From: Clostridia bacterium
GTDB taxonomy: Bacteria > Bacillota > Clostridia > TANB77 > CAG-465
DNA length: 64,000 nt
Assembly: GCA_029256705.1 (NCBI GenBank)
Contig: JAQSXK010000003.1
Location: forward strand, 62,001 to 126,000
Reading direction: 5' to 3'
How positions within the stretch are numbered: position 1 is the first letter of the stretch; each line of letters begins with the position of its first letter. The notes below the pieces were generated by a model. It was not told the DNA's origin, made no database searches, and saw only the letters and a list, made by a program, of their open reading frames with translations. Below are positions 1 through 7,499 of the stretch, one piece after another. The translations under genes and the position numbers were made by a program.

Positions 1-35
1 CATATACATTTAATATATATTTATGGAGGTAGTTT

Positions 36-728
36 ATGTTATTTTCTTTTCTTGGTAATATTTTATCTTATATATTTTGTCTATTTGGATATATAAAATC
101 TGAAAATTTATATCCAGAACCACTTAGTAAGTCTGAAGAAGAATACTATTTGAAAAGGTATTTTGAGGGGGATAAAGAGGCAAAAAATACATTAATAGAA
201 CATAATTTAAGATTAGTAGTACATATAGCAAAAAAATATTCTAATAAGGAACAAGATATAGAAGAATTTACATCGATAGGAACAATAGGTCTTATAAAAG
301 CAATTAATAGTTTTAAAGAGGATAAAGGCTTTAAAATAAGTACATATGCTTCTAAATGTATAGACAATGAGATACTTATGCACATTCGAGCAACTAAAAA
401 AAATCAAGCAGAGATTTCTATGAATAGTATAATAGGGACAGATAAAGATGGAAATGATATGGAACTTTTAGATACTTTAGAAATTGTTGAAAAAGACCCA
501 ATAGATACAATATATAACAAGGTTATAACTGATCAAATGATCCAGTACATAAATACAAAGCTGCCAAAAAGGGAAAGGGAAATAATGACGATGAGGTATG
601 GATTAGATAAGAAAATACCAAAAACTCAGCAAGAGGTTGCAGATATATTAGGGATTTCTAGATCATATGTATCAAGAATTGAAACTAAAGTACAAAAAAA
701 ATTAAGTAGTATACTATTAGAAGAGTAA
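36..728 (+). CDS. sigK: RNA polymerase sporulation sigma factor SigK (pro-sigma-K)
   Basis: Late mother-cell sigma factor that directs RNA polymerase to coat, exosporium and cortex genes. The 230 residues contain sigma-70 region 2 (EHNLRLVVHIAKKY about 55-68, SIGTIGLIKAINSF about 81-94, then the STYASKCIDNEILMHIR recognition segment) and a region 4 helix-turn-helix near the C-terminus (TQQEVADILGISRSYVSRIE). Overall similarity to known SigK is strong. The first 25 or so residues are hydrophobic and precede PEPLS, as in the cleaved pro-sequence of Bacillus pro-sigma-K. The start is set by GGAGGT at 25-30. The gene is full length with no intervening element, unlike the skin-interrupted sigK of some spore formers. 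Upstream sequence is cut off by the window edge. Confidence 0.93.
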   Translation: MLFSFLGNILSYIFCLFGYIKSENLYPEPLSKSEEEYYLKRYFEGDKEAKNTLIEHNLRLVVHIAKKYSNKEQDIEEFTSIGTIGLIKAINSFKEDKGFKISTYASKCIDNEILMHIRATKKNQAEISMNSIIGTDKDGNDMELLDTLEIVEKDPIDTIYNKVITDQMIQYINTKLPKREREIMTMRYGLDKKIPKTQQEVADILGISRSYVSRIETKVQKKLSSILLEE

Positions 729-738
729 AAATAAGTTA

Positions 739-767
739 TTGACAAAAAATTATTTCCGTTATATAAT
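739..767 (+). promoter_or_regulatory. Sigma-A-type promoter of the MazG-like gene
   Basis: TTGACA (739-744) and TATAAT (762-767) are separated by 17 bp and lie 23 bp before the next gene. Confidence 0.7.
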
Positions 768-790
768 ATTTTTTAAAATGGGGGTAAAAC

Positions 791-1111
791 ATGAAAAAAC
801 AAATATACAATAAATTAGTAAGAGATAAAATACCGGAGATTATAATAAATACCGGAGAAAATCCTATAACCGAAGTGTTAAAGGACAATATGTATAAAGA
901 GATGTTAGATAAAAAATTATTGGAAGAAGTTAATGAATATTTAAAAGATGATAATGTTGAGGAATTAGCAGATATTATGGAGGTTATACTTGCTATTCTT
1001 AAATTTAAAAAAATTGAAATTTCAGAATTTGATAATATTGTTAAAATAAAAAGAGAGAAAAAAGGCGCTTTTGATAATAAAATATTTTTAAAAGAAGTCA
1101 TAGAATTGTAA
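791..1111 (+). CDS. MazG-like / PRA-PH superfamily nucleotide pyrophosphohydrolase
   Basis: A 106-residue protein that opens with YNKLVRDKIPEII, the usual start of small all-alpha NTP pyrophosphohydrolases related to phosphoribosyl-ATP pyrophosphohydrolase. Acidic residues in EEVNEYLKDDNVEELADIMEV (middle of the protein) fit the Mg-binding EExxE...ExxD pattern. Proteins of this kind are thought to clean up non-canonical nucleotides; the substrate cannot be read from the sequence. It has its own promoter and stands alone, so it is not the his-operon enzyme. Confidence 0.8.
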   Translation: MKKQIYNKLVRDKIPEIIINTGENPITEVLKDNMYKEMLDKKLLEEVNEYLKDDNVEELADIMEVILAILKFKKIEISEFDNIVKIKREKKGAFDNKIFLKEVIEL

Positions 1112-1188
1112 TAACAATTGACATATGTGATATAATAGTAGTATATACAATTTAAACTTTAAAAATAATTTTGAAGGAGTGTATAATT

Positions 1189-1791
1189 ATGATGAAAAAG
1201 GTATTACTTGAGGATGTTCGGATAGGTATTCTAGACAATAATGGGGTGTTTAGAATGTGTCCACTAATCAATAATTTGCAAACCCTTTGCAAGGGTCAAC
1301 AATCTAAAAAGGATTTTGATTCAAAAGTCAATTTATACAAGATTACAGATAACAAAGACGATATATTAGTAAATATAATTACGCCTGATGGAAAAGAATA
1401 TATTATTCAATCTTTTTCAGATGAGTATATAGAGTATTTGTGTCAGCTTTATTTTAGTTTAACAGAGTTTATATATTCATGTAAGAGAAATAAATTTTCT
1501 GATGGATGTACAATTTCTGATCTTAGCATAATAACAAAAACACTTGGAAAGGAAACTTTATTTGTTCCAAACGTTGGATTAAAATTACTTGGATACGGTG
1601 ATGTTTCTGGGCATAAATATTTAAAAGGAATAGGTAAAACATCTAAAATTACTAATATTGATTTTGATAATTCCATTTTAAAGAGCAAAAGAAGTATCTA
1701 TAATATTTTATCTTTGTCTAATGAATACAAAAAATATCTTGAAAATATAATTTCAGATTTGGAGTTAGTCTTAAAGAGATATTCGAAATAA
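1189..1791 (+). CDS. Uncharacterised 200-residue protein
   Basis: No family was recognised. The start at 1189 is chosen because AAGGAG (1174-1179) sits 9 bp before ATG-ATG; an upstream in-frame TTG at 1171 overlaps that ribosome-binding site. The protein is soluble and Lys-rich, with a short glycine-containing stretch near residues 120-145 and a charged helical C-terminus. An extended -10 (TGATATAAT, 1128-1136) precedes it and a hairpin terminator follows at 1801-1830, so it looks monocistronic. Confidence 0.6.
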   Translation: MMKKVLLEDVRIGILDNNGVFRMCPLINNLQTLCKGQQSKKDFDSKVNLYKITDNKDDILVNIITPDGKEYIIQSFSDEYIEYLCQLYFSLTEFIYSCKRNKFSDGCTISDLSIITKTLGKETLFVPNVGLKLLGYGDVSGHKYLKGIGKTSKITNIDFDNSILKSKRSIYNILSLSNEYKKYLENIISDLELVLKRYSK

Positions 1792-1800
1792 AAATTATGA

Positions 1801-1830
1801 AGGCGCAATTTAAATTTGCGTCTTTTATTT
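1801..1830 (+). terminator. Intrinsic terminator after the 200-residue protein gene
   Basis: Stem GGCGCAA (1802-1808) pairs with TTGCGTC (1816-1822, one G-T pair) and is followed by TTTTATTT. It lies inside the 5' extension of the longest downstream open frame, which argues that the downstream gene starts later, at 1863. Confidence 0.75.
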
Positions 1831-1862
1831 ATATTTTTTTTAAAAATACAAATAATAAAAAT

Positions 1863-2204
1863 ATGATATATTTAATTGGATTAATTGCAGGTTTTGCAAA
1901 TGGACTTTTTGCAAGCGGTGCTGGACAAATTTTGGTTTTTTATTTAGTTTTTATTTTGAAAATTGATACACATATAGGAAGGTCAGTAAGTATAGCTGTT
2001 TTATGTATTACTTCTATATTTAGTATATTTGGACTCCAAAGTGTAGCAAATCTTGAGCTAAAAAAAACAATTTTTCTTGTAATAATATCTGGAATATGTG
2101 GAATAATAGGTAGTAAGATTATGCATAAAATTGATTCTAAAATACTTAATTTAGTTTCTGGAATATTAGTTGTATCTTTATCAATATATGGATTGTGTAG
2201 GTAA
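1863..2204 (+). CDS. TauE/SafE family permease, N-terminal-type half
   Basis: A 113-residue protein with about four hydrophobic segments and the GLIAGFANGLFASGAGQI motif typical of the first half of TauE/SafE (DUF81) anion or sulfur-compound exporters. Family members usually have about 250 residues and eight helices, so this is a half-length gene paired with a second half immediately downstream. The start at 1863 is preferred over 1797 because the earlier frame runs through a terminator; no strong ribosome-binding site is visible. The substrate is unknown. Confidence 0.7.
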   Translation: MIYLIGLIAGFANGLFASGAGQILVFYLVFILKIDTHIGRSVSIAVLCITSIFSIFGLQSVANLELKKTIFLVIISGICGIIGSKIMHKIDSKILNLVSGILVVSLSIYGLCR

Positions 2205-2210
2205 ATTATT

Positions 2211-2582
2211 ATGATATTTGTTATAATTAGTATACTTGCAGCCGTTGTAGCTGGTAGTGGTGTTGGAGGCGGAAGTATATTTATGCTTCTTATTACAACC
2301 TTTAATTTATTAGATTACAAAACGACTATGGTATATAACTTAATAATGTTTGTTATTGTTGGTATAACTGCAACTATTACTAATATTAAAGCAAAAAAAT
2401 TCGATAAAAAAATATTTTTTAAAGTTATTATTTTTTGCTTAATTGGTAGTTATATAGGAGTACACTTTGCTAAGATTATTAATGAACAAGATTTGAAAAA
2501 ATATTTTAATGTTTTTGTGCTAATAATTGGAATATATGAAATAATTACAAGTTTGATTTCTTTTAAAAAGGGAAAAATATAA
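2211..2582 (+). CDS. TauE/SafE family permease, second half
   Basis: A 123-residue, four-helix protein starting with the family motif ILAAVVAGSGVGGGSI. It begins 6 bp after the preceding half-size TauE gene. Together the two would form the eight-helix bundle normally found in one polypeptide. The reading frame differs from that of the first half and each half carries its own copy of the repeat motif, so this looks like a genuine two-gene heterodimer rather than one frameshifted gene. A role in sulfonate, sulfite or other anion export is known for the family only. Confidence 0.7.
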   Translation: MIFVIISILAAVVAGSGVGGGSIFMLLITTFNLLDYKTTMVYNLIMFVIVGITATITNIKAKKFDKKIFFKVIIFCLIGSYIGVHFAKIINEQDLKKYFNVFVLIIGIYEIITSLISFKKGKI

Positions 2583-2605
2583 TTAATGAAAGGAGATGTT
2601 TTGCT

Positions 2606-2743
2606 ATGGGTTTTGTTAAAGGTATTGTCACAGGAGTGATGGTTGGAGCTGCTTTAGGAGCAATGAATAGTGACAGTGTAATGGGAGCGATGAGAAAAGG
2701 CAAAAAGGAAATGAGAAGATTTAGAAGAAGATTCGCTAGATAA
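2606..2743 (+). CDS. Small basic glycine-containing membrane-type protein (45 aa)
   Basis: A short frame with AAAGGAGATG (2590-2599) before the ATG. The N-terminal half (MGFVKGIVTGVMVGAALGAM) is one glycine-zipper-like hydrophobic helix as in YtxH-type proteins; the C-terminal half is very basic (RKGKKEMRRFRRRFAR). It lies between the TauE pair and a strong bidirectional terminator. Function unknown; small size lowers certainty, but the ribosome-binding site and composition support translation. Confidence 0.6.
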   Translation: MGFVKGIVTGVMVGAALGAMNSDSVMGAMRKGKKEMRRFRRRFAR

Positions 2744-2790
2744 TCAAAAAAGAGTGACAATATTACTAATATTGCCACTCTTTTTTGATT
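2742..2790. terminator. Strong bidirectional terminator
   Basis: Long near-perfect inverted repeat: AATCAAAAAAGAGTG pairs with CACTCTTTTTTGATT, with AATATT arms inside. It separates the TauE cluster from the VirB2-like operon. Confidence 0.85.
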
Positions 2791-2911
2791 AAATGCTTTT
2801 TTGTGCTTTTATATGTGTTTTTTTACTTTTTTTAAAAATTTGCTTGCTATTTACATAAAAATATAGTAAAATTATATTGTATAAATTAAACAAGAGAATG
2901 AGGGAATTATT

Positions 2912-3235
2912 ATGGTATATAAAAAAATTACAACAGTTTCAATAGCAATTGCAATAATTGCAACATTAGTATCAAATTTTGTATTTGCTGCTGATTTTAC
3001 GAGCAATGATAAAATATATGATTCAGTACTTGATATACTTATATTTATTCAGAAGTATTCGTGGCCTGTTGTTACAATAGTATTTATTTACGCGCTATAT
3101 GAATTTTATCTTATAGGTTCCGAAATGTTAGAACATAAATTTATGGGACAAAGGTTGATTGTAGGAATTGCAATTTTCATGGCAGTTGTGCAATGTTTAC
3201 CACTTATATATGCATTTATAACTTTAGCTGGTTAG
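2912..3235 (+). CDS. VirB2/TrbC-like small membrane protein with signal peptide
   Basis: A 107-residue protein with an N-terminal signal sequence (hydrophobic residues 8-24, likely cleavage after FVFAA) and two further membrane helices (about 48-68 and 82-106) split by a short charged loop (EMLEHKFMGQR). This is the architecture of VirB2/TrbC pilins of type IV secretion systems and resembles the two pilin-like genes at 62.1-63.2 kb, although sequence similarity is weak. It is first of a run with a CpaE-like ATPase 13 bp downstream. It may be a channel or pilus subunit; family assignment is tentative. Confidence 0.5.
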   Translation: MVYKKITTVSIAIAIIATLVSNFVFAADFTSNDKIYDSVLDILIFIQKYSWPVVTIVFIYALYEFYLIGSEMLEHKFMGQRLIVGIAIFMAVVQCLPLIYAFITLAG

Positions 3236-3248
3236 GGGGCAACGATAT

Positions 3249-5015
3249 ATGAAAATATTATTTGGTATAAATAATGATGATACTGTAAAAGGTATCGCTA
3301 GTTTTTATGAAGAAAGATTTAAAGAAAAAATAGAATATAAAAATGTATACTATTTCAAACAGTTTATTCAAGAATTACAAACGGGTCAATATGAAAGAGC
3401 TGTTGTACTTGAAGAATTAGAAAAATTTCCTACTAATAATTATGCTCAGATAGATGATTATTTATTTACAAATATAGATAATATAACAGATGTTTATGAT
3501 GCTAAAAAATTGGTATACATTGCCTCAGACAGGAGAAGACTAGGCGATGAATTTTTATCTAAATTGTTTAACCTAGGTGTATATACTGTACTTACGGGAC
3601 AAGATAGAACTAAAGGAAAAGTTTGTGATCGTATAAACGCTCCATACACTAAAAAAGATATAAAAAAATACTATGAGGAAAATTCTGGACAAAGTGTATA
3701 TAAAAGCGTTCAAGTTTCTGAAATTGAGCTTCAAAGAATTGTTTCATATTATAAAAACTTAAATGGAGTAGCAGATAAATATAATGAAATATTTGATAGA
3801 GTAGCGACTCAGTACACAAATGAACAGATGAAAATAATAGTTAGATTTTTACCGCCGGATGTAAAGCAATATCTTTCTTTTAATAACGAAAAATATAAAC
3901 AAATAATAAATATGCCTGATGTTGTAACTTCACAAGCAGCACAAAACGAGGTGGCTGCAAATCAACAACAAATTATTGATCAAACTCAAAATTCTGATGT
4001 AATTGAAATAAAGAAAGAACCAGAAATAATTGAAAGAATTGTTGTTAAAGAAGTAAATCATGCAGCACCGGTAGTTACAGAAGTTGTTGAAAAAGAAGTA
4101 TATCAATCTGTATACGAAGTACCAACAGACTATAAAAAAGTTGTTTGTTTTATTGGTGCTCCAAAATGTGGGACTACATTTTGTATAAATGCAATAGCTA
4201 CGTCGCTTGCGAGAAGTAAAATAAAAACGGCAATTGTGGATATGACTAGAAAAAGAGATTCATATACTATTTATACTTATGATAATGAAGGTAAAAGAGC
4301 CATCGCTGCTGAAAGTTTAAAATATGCTTCTAATGGATTTAACGAACCTTTAATATATGAAAAGTTAAGTGTATATACAGCAATGCCTGGTGAAGATAGA
4401 AAAATATATAATGCAAGTAGAGTAATTGAAACTGTTATGCAAAACAATAATGTTGTTTTAATAGATGCAGATTTTACAACACCTACAGATTATTTCAGAT
4501 TATGCCAAGAAGTATATGTAGTTCAGGATATGGATATATTAAATATAAACCAAATTACGCTATTTTTGAGAGAACTTAAAAATAGGGGTGTACCGATGAG
4601 TAAGATAAGAGTGATAATAAATAAACATGTTAAATGTGCTCTTACTGCAAAAGATATATTAGATGGTATAGCAACATATACTAGTTATGATCTTAAGATG
4701 TATGATGAATTATTTATTTCTGGTAATATACCATACTTTATACTACCTTTTAATGAAGAAAATTATAGAAAATATATTGAAATGGTATTTAAATATTCAA
4801 ACTTATTTTCTACATTTACTGAAGAATTTAAAGTAAGTTTAAATAAACTAATAAATTCAATATACCCTATAGGAAATTCATATGACAAGTATCAAGCGTC
4901 AGTACATAAAAGAAATAAAAAATCTAGTGTTTCAGGGTTTTTTAAAACAAAAAAAATAAATGAAAGCTACTTTTCAAATGATAATGATTCTGGATTTGAA
5001 AAAGAAATAAAATAA
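3249..5015 (+). CDS. CpaE/MinD-like ATPase with N-terminal receiver-like domain
   Basis: A 588-residue protein in three parts: an alpha/beta N-terminal domain (1-110, MKILFGINNDD...) that resembles a receiver-like fold, a linker with Gln- and charge-rich stretches (about 230-290), and a C-terminal MinD/ParA-type ATPase. The P-loop is GAPKCGTT (303-310), a deviant Walker A retaining the signature Lys; LIDADF at 404-409 fits Walker B. CpaE-type ATPases position pilus or secretion machinery at the cell pole, so its place between a pilin-like gene and a membrane signalling-type protein suggests a localisation factor for an envelope machine. That role is inference. Confidence 0.6.
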   Translation: MKILFGINNDDTVKGIASFYEERFKEKIEYKNVYYFKQFIQELQTGQYERAVVLEELEKFPTNNYAQIDDYLFTNIDNITDVYDAKKLVYIASDRRRLGDEFLSKLFNLGVYTVLTGQDRTKGKVCDRINAPYTKKDIKKYYEENSGQSVYKSVQVSEIELQRIVSYYKNLNGVADKYNEIFDRVATQYTNEQMKIIVRFLPPDVKQYLSFNNEKYKQIINMPDVVTSQAAQNEVAANQQQIIDQTQNSDVIEIKKEPEIIERIVVKEVNHAAPVVTEVVEKEVYQSVYEVPTDYKKVVCFIGAPKCGTTFCINAIATSLARSKIKTAIVDMTRKRDSYTIYTYDNEGKRAIAAESLKYASNGFNEPLIYEKLSVYTAMPGEDRKIYNASRVIETVMQNNNVVLIDADFTTPTDYFRLCQEVYVVQDMDILNINQITLFLRELKNRGVPMSKIRVIINKHVKCALTAKDILDGIATYTSYDLKMYDELFISGNIPYFILPFNEENYRKYIEMVFKYSNLFSTFTEEFKVSLNKLINSIYPIGNSYDKYQASVHKRNKKSSVSGFFKTKKINESYFSNDNDSGFEKEIK

Positions 5016-5040
5016 CTAAGGAAAAAAGGAGAAGGATAGA

Positions 5041-6114
5041 ATGACAGGTTTATTAATTATTGTAATTATATTAATTATAATTATAGGTGCCCTTTCAATG
5101 ATGCTTGTAATTAAAAACAAACAGATTGGTTACTATACTATAGTATCTAAAAATTTATCTGCTATGAGAGTTATACAGAGTATGTTTGAAATTATGGGTG
5201 CTAATATACCGGCTGAAAATAAAGTAAACGAGTTAAATAAGGTAATATTAGATACATATGAACCTAAATATTCTTCTATTGTTTCTTTTGATGGTTCAAA
5301 TCATGAAATAAAAGCAACAAATGTAGATAAAAGTTATATAGAGAGTATCGCTAAAATAGGAGATGAAAATGATTTTAGAGGTAATGCTTATAAAAATGTA
5401 TCTAAATATATAACTACATCTTCAGATAAAACGCTTAGATATAAATCTGCAATTGAAAGAAATATAAAATCATGTATGTTTTCACCTATATATCACGGAA
5501 GTACTTACTTGGGATTTTGGATATTAGAAGATGAAACAGAAAATGCATTTGATAGTATATCAAAATCCGAACTTTCAAAATTAAAAAATAATATGGGGGT
5601 ATTCTTAGAAAATACATTATATCAAAATATTGTTGAGGCTGCTCAAAATACAGATAAACAAACAGGATTTTATAATAATTTGTTTCTTTATTCAAAAGCA
5701 AGGCAAAAACTTTTGGAAAACGAAAATAATTCAATAGTACTTTTATGTTTTAATAATTTAGCTGAGGTTAATAGTGAATACGATAGAAATGTCGGAAATG
5801 CAGTTCTTGCTAAAGCTGTAAATATAATAAGGGAACTGGTAAGTAGTGAGACAATGTGTATAAGATATAGTGGAGCAAGAATAATACTTTTAATGCCTAA
5901 TTCTACTGCTGAAACTGTTCATGCAACAGTTGAAAGAATGCTAGCAAGAATAAAAAGTGATGCTGTAGAAAATATAAACAATAAGTTTGTTTCATTAAAC
6001 ACACAAATATTAATTCATACTTTTAAAAAGCAGAACAATATTGAAAGAGAAGTACAAAAAATGGTATCATATATAGACGGTATGAGAGAAACAGATACTA
6101 TAAAAATAATATAG
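5041..6114 (+). CDS. Membrane protein with GAF-like region and degenerate GGDEF domain
   Basis: A 357-residue protein with one N-terminal membrane helix (residues 3-24), a GAF-like middle part (about 40-190) and a C-terminal domain that follows the diguanylate cyclase fold from TGFYNNLFLYSKARQKL onward. The catalytic GG(D/E)EF position reads SGAR (277-280), so cyclic-di-GMP synthesis is very unlikely; it could bind nucleotide or act as a scaffold. It starts 26 bp after the CpaE-like gene with its own GGAGAAGGA site and is probably cotranscribed. Confidence 0.6.
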   Translation: MTGLLIIVIILIIIIGALSMMLVIKNKQIGYYTIVSKNLSAMRVIQSMFEIMGANIPAENKVNELNKVILDTYEPKYSSIVSFDGSNHEIKATNVDKSYIESIAKIGDENDFRGNAYKNVSKYITTSSDKTLRYKSAIERNIKSCMFSPIYHGSTYLGFWILEDETENAFDSISKSELSKLKNNMGVFLENTLYQNIVEAAQNTDKQTGFYNNLFLYSKARQKLLENENNSIVLLCFNNLAEVNSEYDRNVGNAVLAKAVNIIRELVSSETMCIRYSGARIILLMPNSTAETVHATVERMLARIKSDAVENINNKFVSLNTQILIHTFKKQNNIEREVQKMVSYIDGMRETDTIKII

Positions 6115-6145
6115 TAAATATAATATAAAGTAGGAGGTAATTTAA

Positions 6146-6391
6146 ATGGATCAACACACAACGGTATTCGTACCACAAAAGGAAGAATCAAAAAGAGTAA
6201 AAGAAATAATGGATGAAGTAGTATTGGCTTTAAAAGATAAAGGATATGAACCAGTAAGTCAAATAATTGGTTATATTTTATCTGGAGATCCTACATACAT
6301 AACTTCTCATAAAGATGCTAGAGCACTTATTTGTAAGATTGAAAGAGACGATTTATTAGAAGAAATGATAAAGAAATATTTAGATGTGTAA
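6146..6391 (+). CDS. ireB: IreB family regulatory phosphoprotein (UPF0297)
   Basis: An 81-residue protein matching the whole family length, with DEVVLALKDKGYEPVSQIIGYILSGDPTYITSHKDAR in the middle. In Enterococcus, IreB is a substrate of the Ser/Thr kinase IreK and lowers intrinsic cephalosporin resistance. AGGAGGT lies 7 bp before the start. It is followed after 3 bp by ruvX and then a DUF1292 gene, a cluster conserved across Firmicutes. Confidence 0.92.
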   Translation: MDQHTTVFVPQKEESKRVKEIMDEVVLALKDKGYEPVSQIIGYILSGDPTYITSHKDARALICKIERDDLLEEMIKKYLDV

Positions 6392-6394
6392 AAT

Positions 6395-6811
6395 ATGAAG
6401 AGAATATTAGGTATTGATTATGGAGATGTAAGAGTTGGACTCGCAATTACAGATGGTTTGGGTATCACTGCACAGGGAATGGATACGCTAGTAATTAATG
6501 GTGATGATAGATTATTTGTATCTTCAATTCGCAATATAATAAAAGAATATGATGTTTCAGATGTAGTAATTGGTTATCCTAAGAATATGAATGGTACACT
6601 TTCTAAAAAGACTGAAAAAGTGGATAGTTTGATACCTGAGTTAGAAAATTTAGGTGTTAATGTTCATAAAATTGATGAAAGACTAACAACTGTAAGTAGT
6701 TATAAAACTATGAGGGAATTAGGAATTTCTCAAAAGAATAAAAATAAAGTTGCGGATAAATTATCTGCAATATACATACTTGAAGGTTTTTTGAATAGGA
6801 GAAATTATTAA
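6395..6811 (+). CDS. ruvX: Holliday junction resolvase-like RuvX/YqgF
   Basis: A 138-residue RNase H-fold protein. The signature GIDYGDVRVGLAITD at the N-terminus holds the first catalytic Asp, GYPKNMNGT follows strand 4, DERLTT carries the Glu, and DKLSAIYIL the last Asp. Family members process 16S rRNA 3' ends and/or act on branched DNA. It is immediately downstream of ireB and probably coupled to it. Confidence 0.93.
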   Translation: MKRILGIDYGDVRVGLAITDGLGITAQGMDTLVINGDDRLFVSSIRNIIKEYDVSDVVIGYPKNMNGTLSKKTEKVDSLIPELENLGVNVHKIDERLTTVSSYKTMRELGISQKNKNKVADKLSAIYILEGFLNRRNY

Positions 6812-6875
6812 AATAGGGATACAAATATTATACCAAACTAATATAATAAGATTAAATTGAATAAAAAAATAAAGT

Positions 6876-6912
6876 AAGTAAGGTAAAGGATTTTTTGCTT
6901 TACTTTTCTTTT
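6876..6912 (+). terminator. Terminator after ruvX
   Basis: AAGTAAGGTAAAG (6876-6888) pairs with CTTTACTTTTCTT (6898-6910), with one mismatch and one G-T pair. T residues follow. Confidence 0.6.
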
Positions 6913-6971
6913 GAAAAATTGGAAAAATTTAATATTAAATTAGCAAAAAAGTACTTTTTTAAAGAAAAGTA

Positions 6972-6999
6972 TTGAAAGTTTGAAAAAATAGTGTATAAT
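6972..6999 (+). promoter_or_regulatory. Promoter of the DUF1292 gene
   Basis: TTGAAA (6972-6977) and TATAAT (6994-6999) are 16 bp apart and 32 bp before the start codon. Its presence separates this gene from ireB-ruvX transcription. Confidence 0.6.
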
Positions 7000-7030
7000 A
7001 GATGTATGGAAAATATGGAGGTAAGTTATA

Positions 7031-7408
7031 ATGAAAGAAAACGAAGAAGAATTAGAAACTGGTGCAGGATGTGCTTCAGGATGTGCAGGTTGTAGTGGAT
7101 GTCACGATGACGGAGAAGAAGATTATGAACCTACAATTACTTTAGTAGATGAAGAAGGCAAAGAATCTAAATTTGAAATATTAGACGTAATAGTATTAGA
7201 AAACGAAAAACAATATTTAGTAGTAACTGAAGCTGGAAAAGAAGATAGTGAAGCTGAAGCTGTTATACTAGAAATAAAAGAAGAAAATGGCGAAGAAATT
7301 TACGATACAGTAACAGACGAAGCTATTGCAGATGAAGTATTTAATACATATATATCTCAATTCGACGAAGAAGACGATGAAACTGAAGAAGACGAGGATA
7401 AAGAATAA
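7031..7408 (+). CDS. DUF1292 family protein with Cys-rich N-terminus
   Basis: A 125-residue, strongly acidic protein. Residues 35-105 form the DUF1292 domain (ITLVDEEGKESKFEILDVIVLENEKQYLVV), which accompanies ireB and ruvX in many Firmicutes. Before it lies an unusual cysteine cluster C14-x3-C18-x2-C21-x2-C24-H25 with alternating Gly/Ala/Ser, which could bind a metal. The C-terminus is a run of Asp/Glu. Function unknown. Confidence 0.85.
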   Translation: MKENEEELETGAGCASGCAGCSGCHDDGEEDYEPTITLVDEEGKESKFEILDVIVLENEKQYLVVTEAGKEDSEAEAVILEIKEENGEEIYDTVTDEAIADEVFNTYISQFDEEDDETEEDEDKE

Positions 7409-7425
7409 TTGTTAATAATATTTAG

Positions 7426-7465
7426 GATGGGTATTTACTTTTAATAGTAAGTATCTATCTTTTTT
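7426..7465 (+). terminator. Terminator after the DUF1292 gene
   Basis: A 14-bp stem with G-T pairs (7426-7439 with 7446-7459), followed by TCTTTTTT. Confidence 0.75.
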
Positions 7466-7499
7466 ATGTAAAATATGATATAATATATTCGGTGATAAA

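Noticed and set aside
36-728. sigK interrupted by a skin element
   Set aside because: The gene is continuous, with complete sigma regions 2 and 4. The intervening element in this window is in the M15 gene instead.
1797-1862. Upstream ATG at 1797 as the start of the first TauE half
   Set aside because: The stretch is a terminator hairpin plus T-run of the previous gene and has no ribosome-binding site; 1863 gives the normal family N-terminus.
5041-6114. Active diguanylate cyclase
   Set aside because: The GGDEF signature is replaced by SGAR, removing the catalytic and metal-binding residues.
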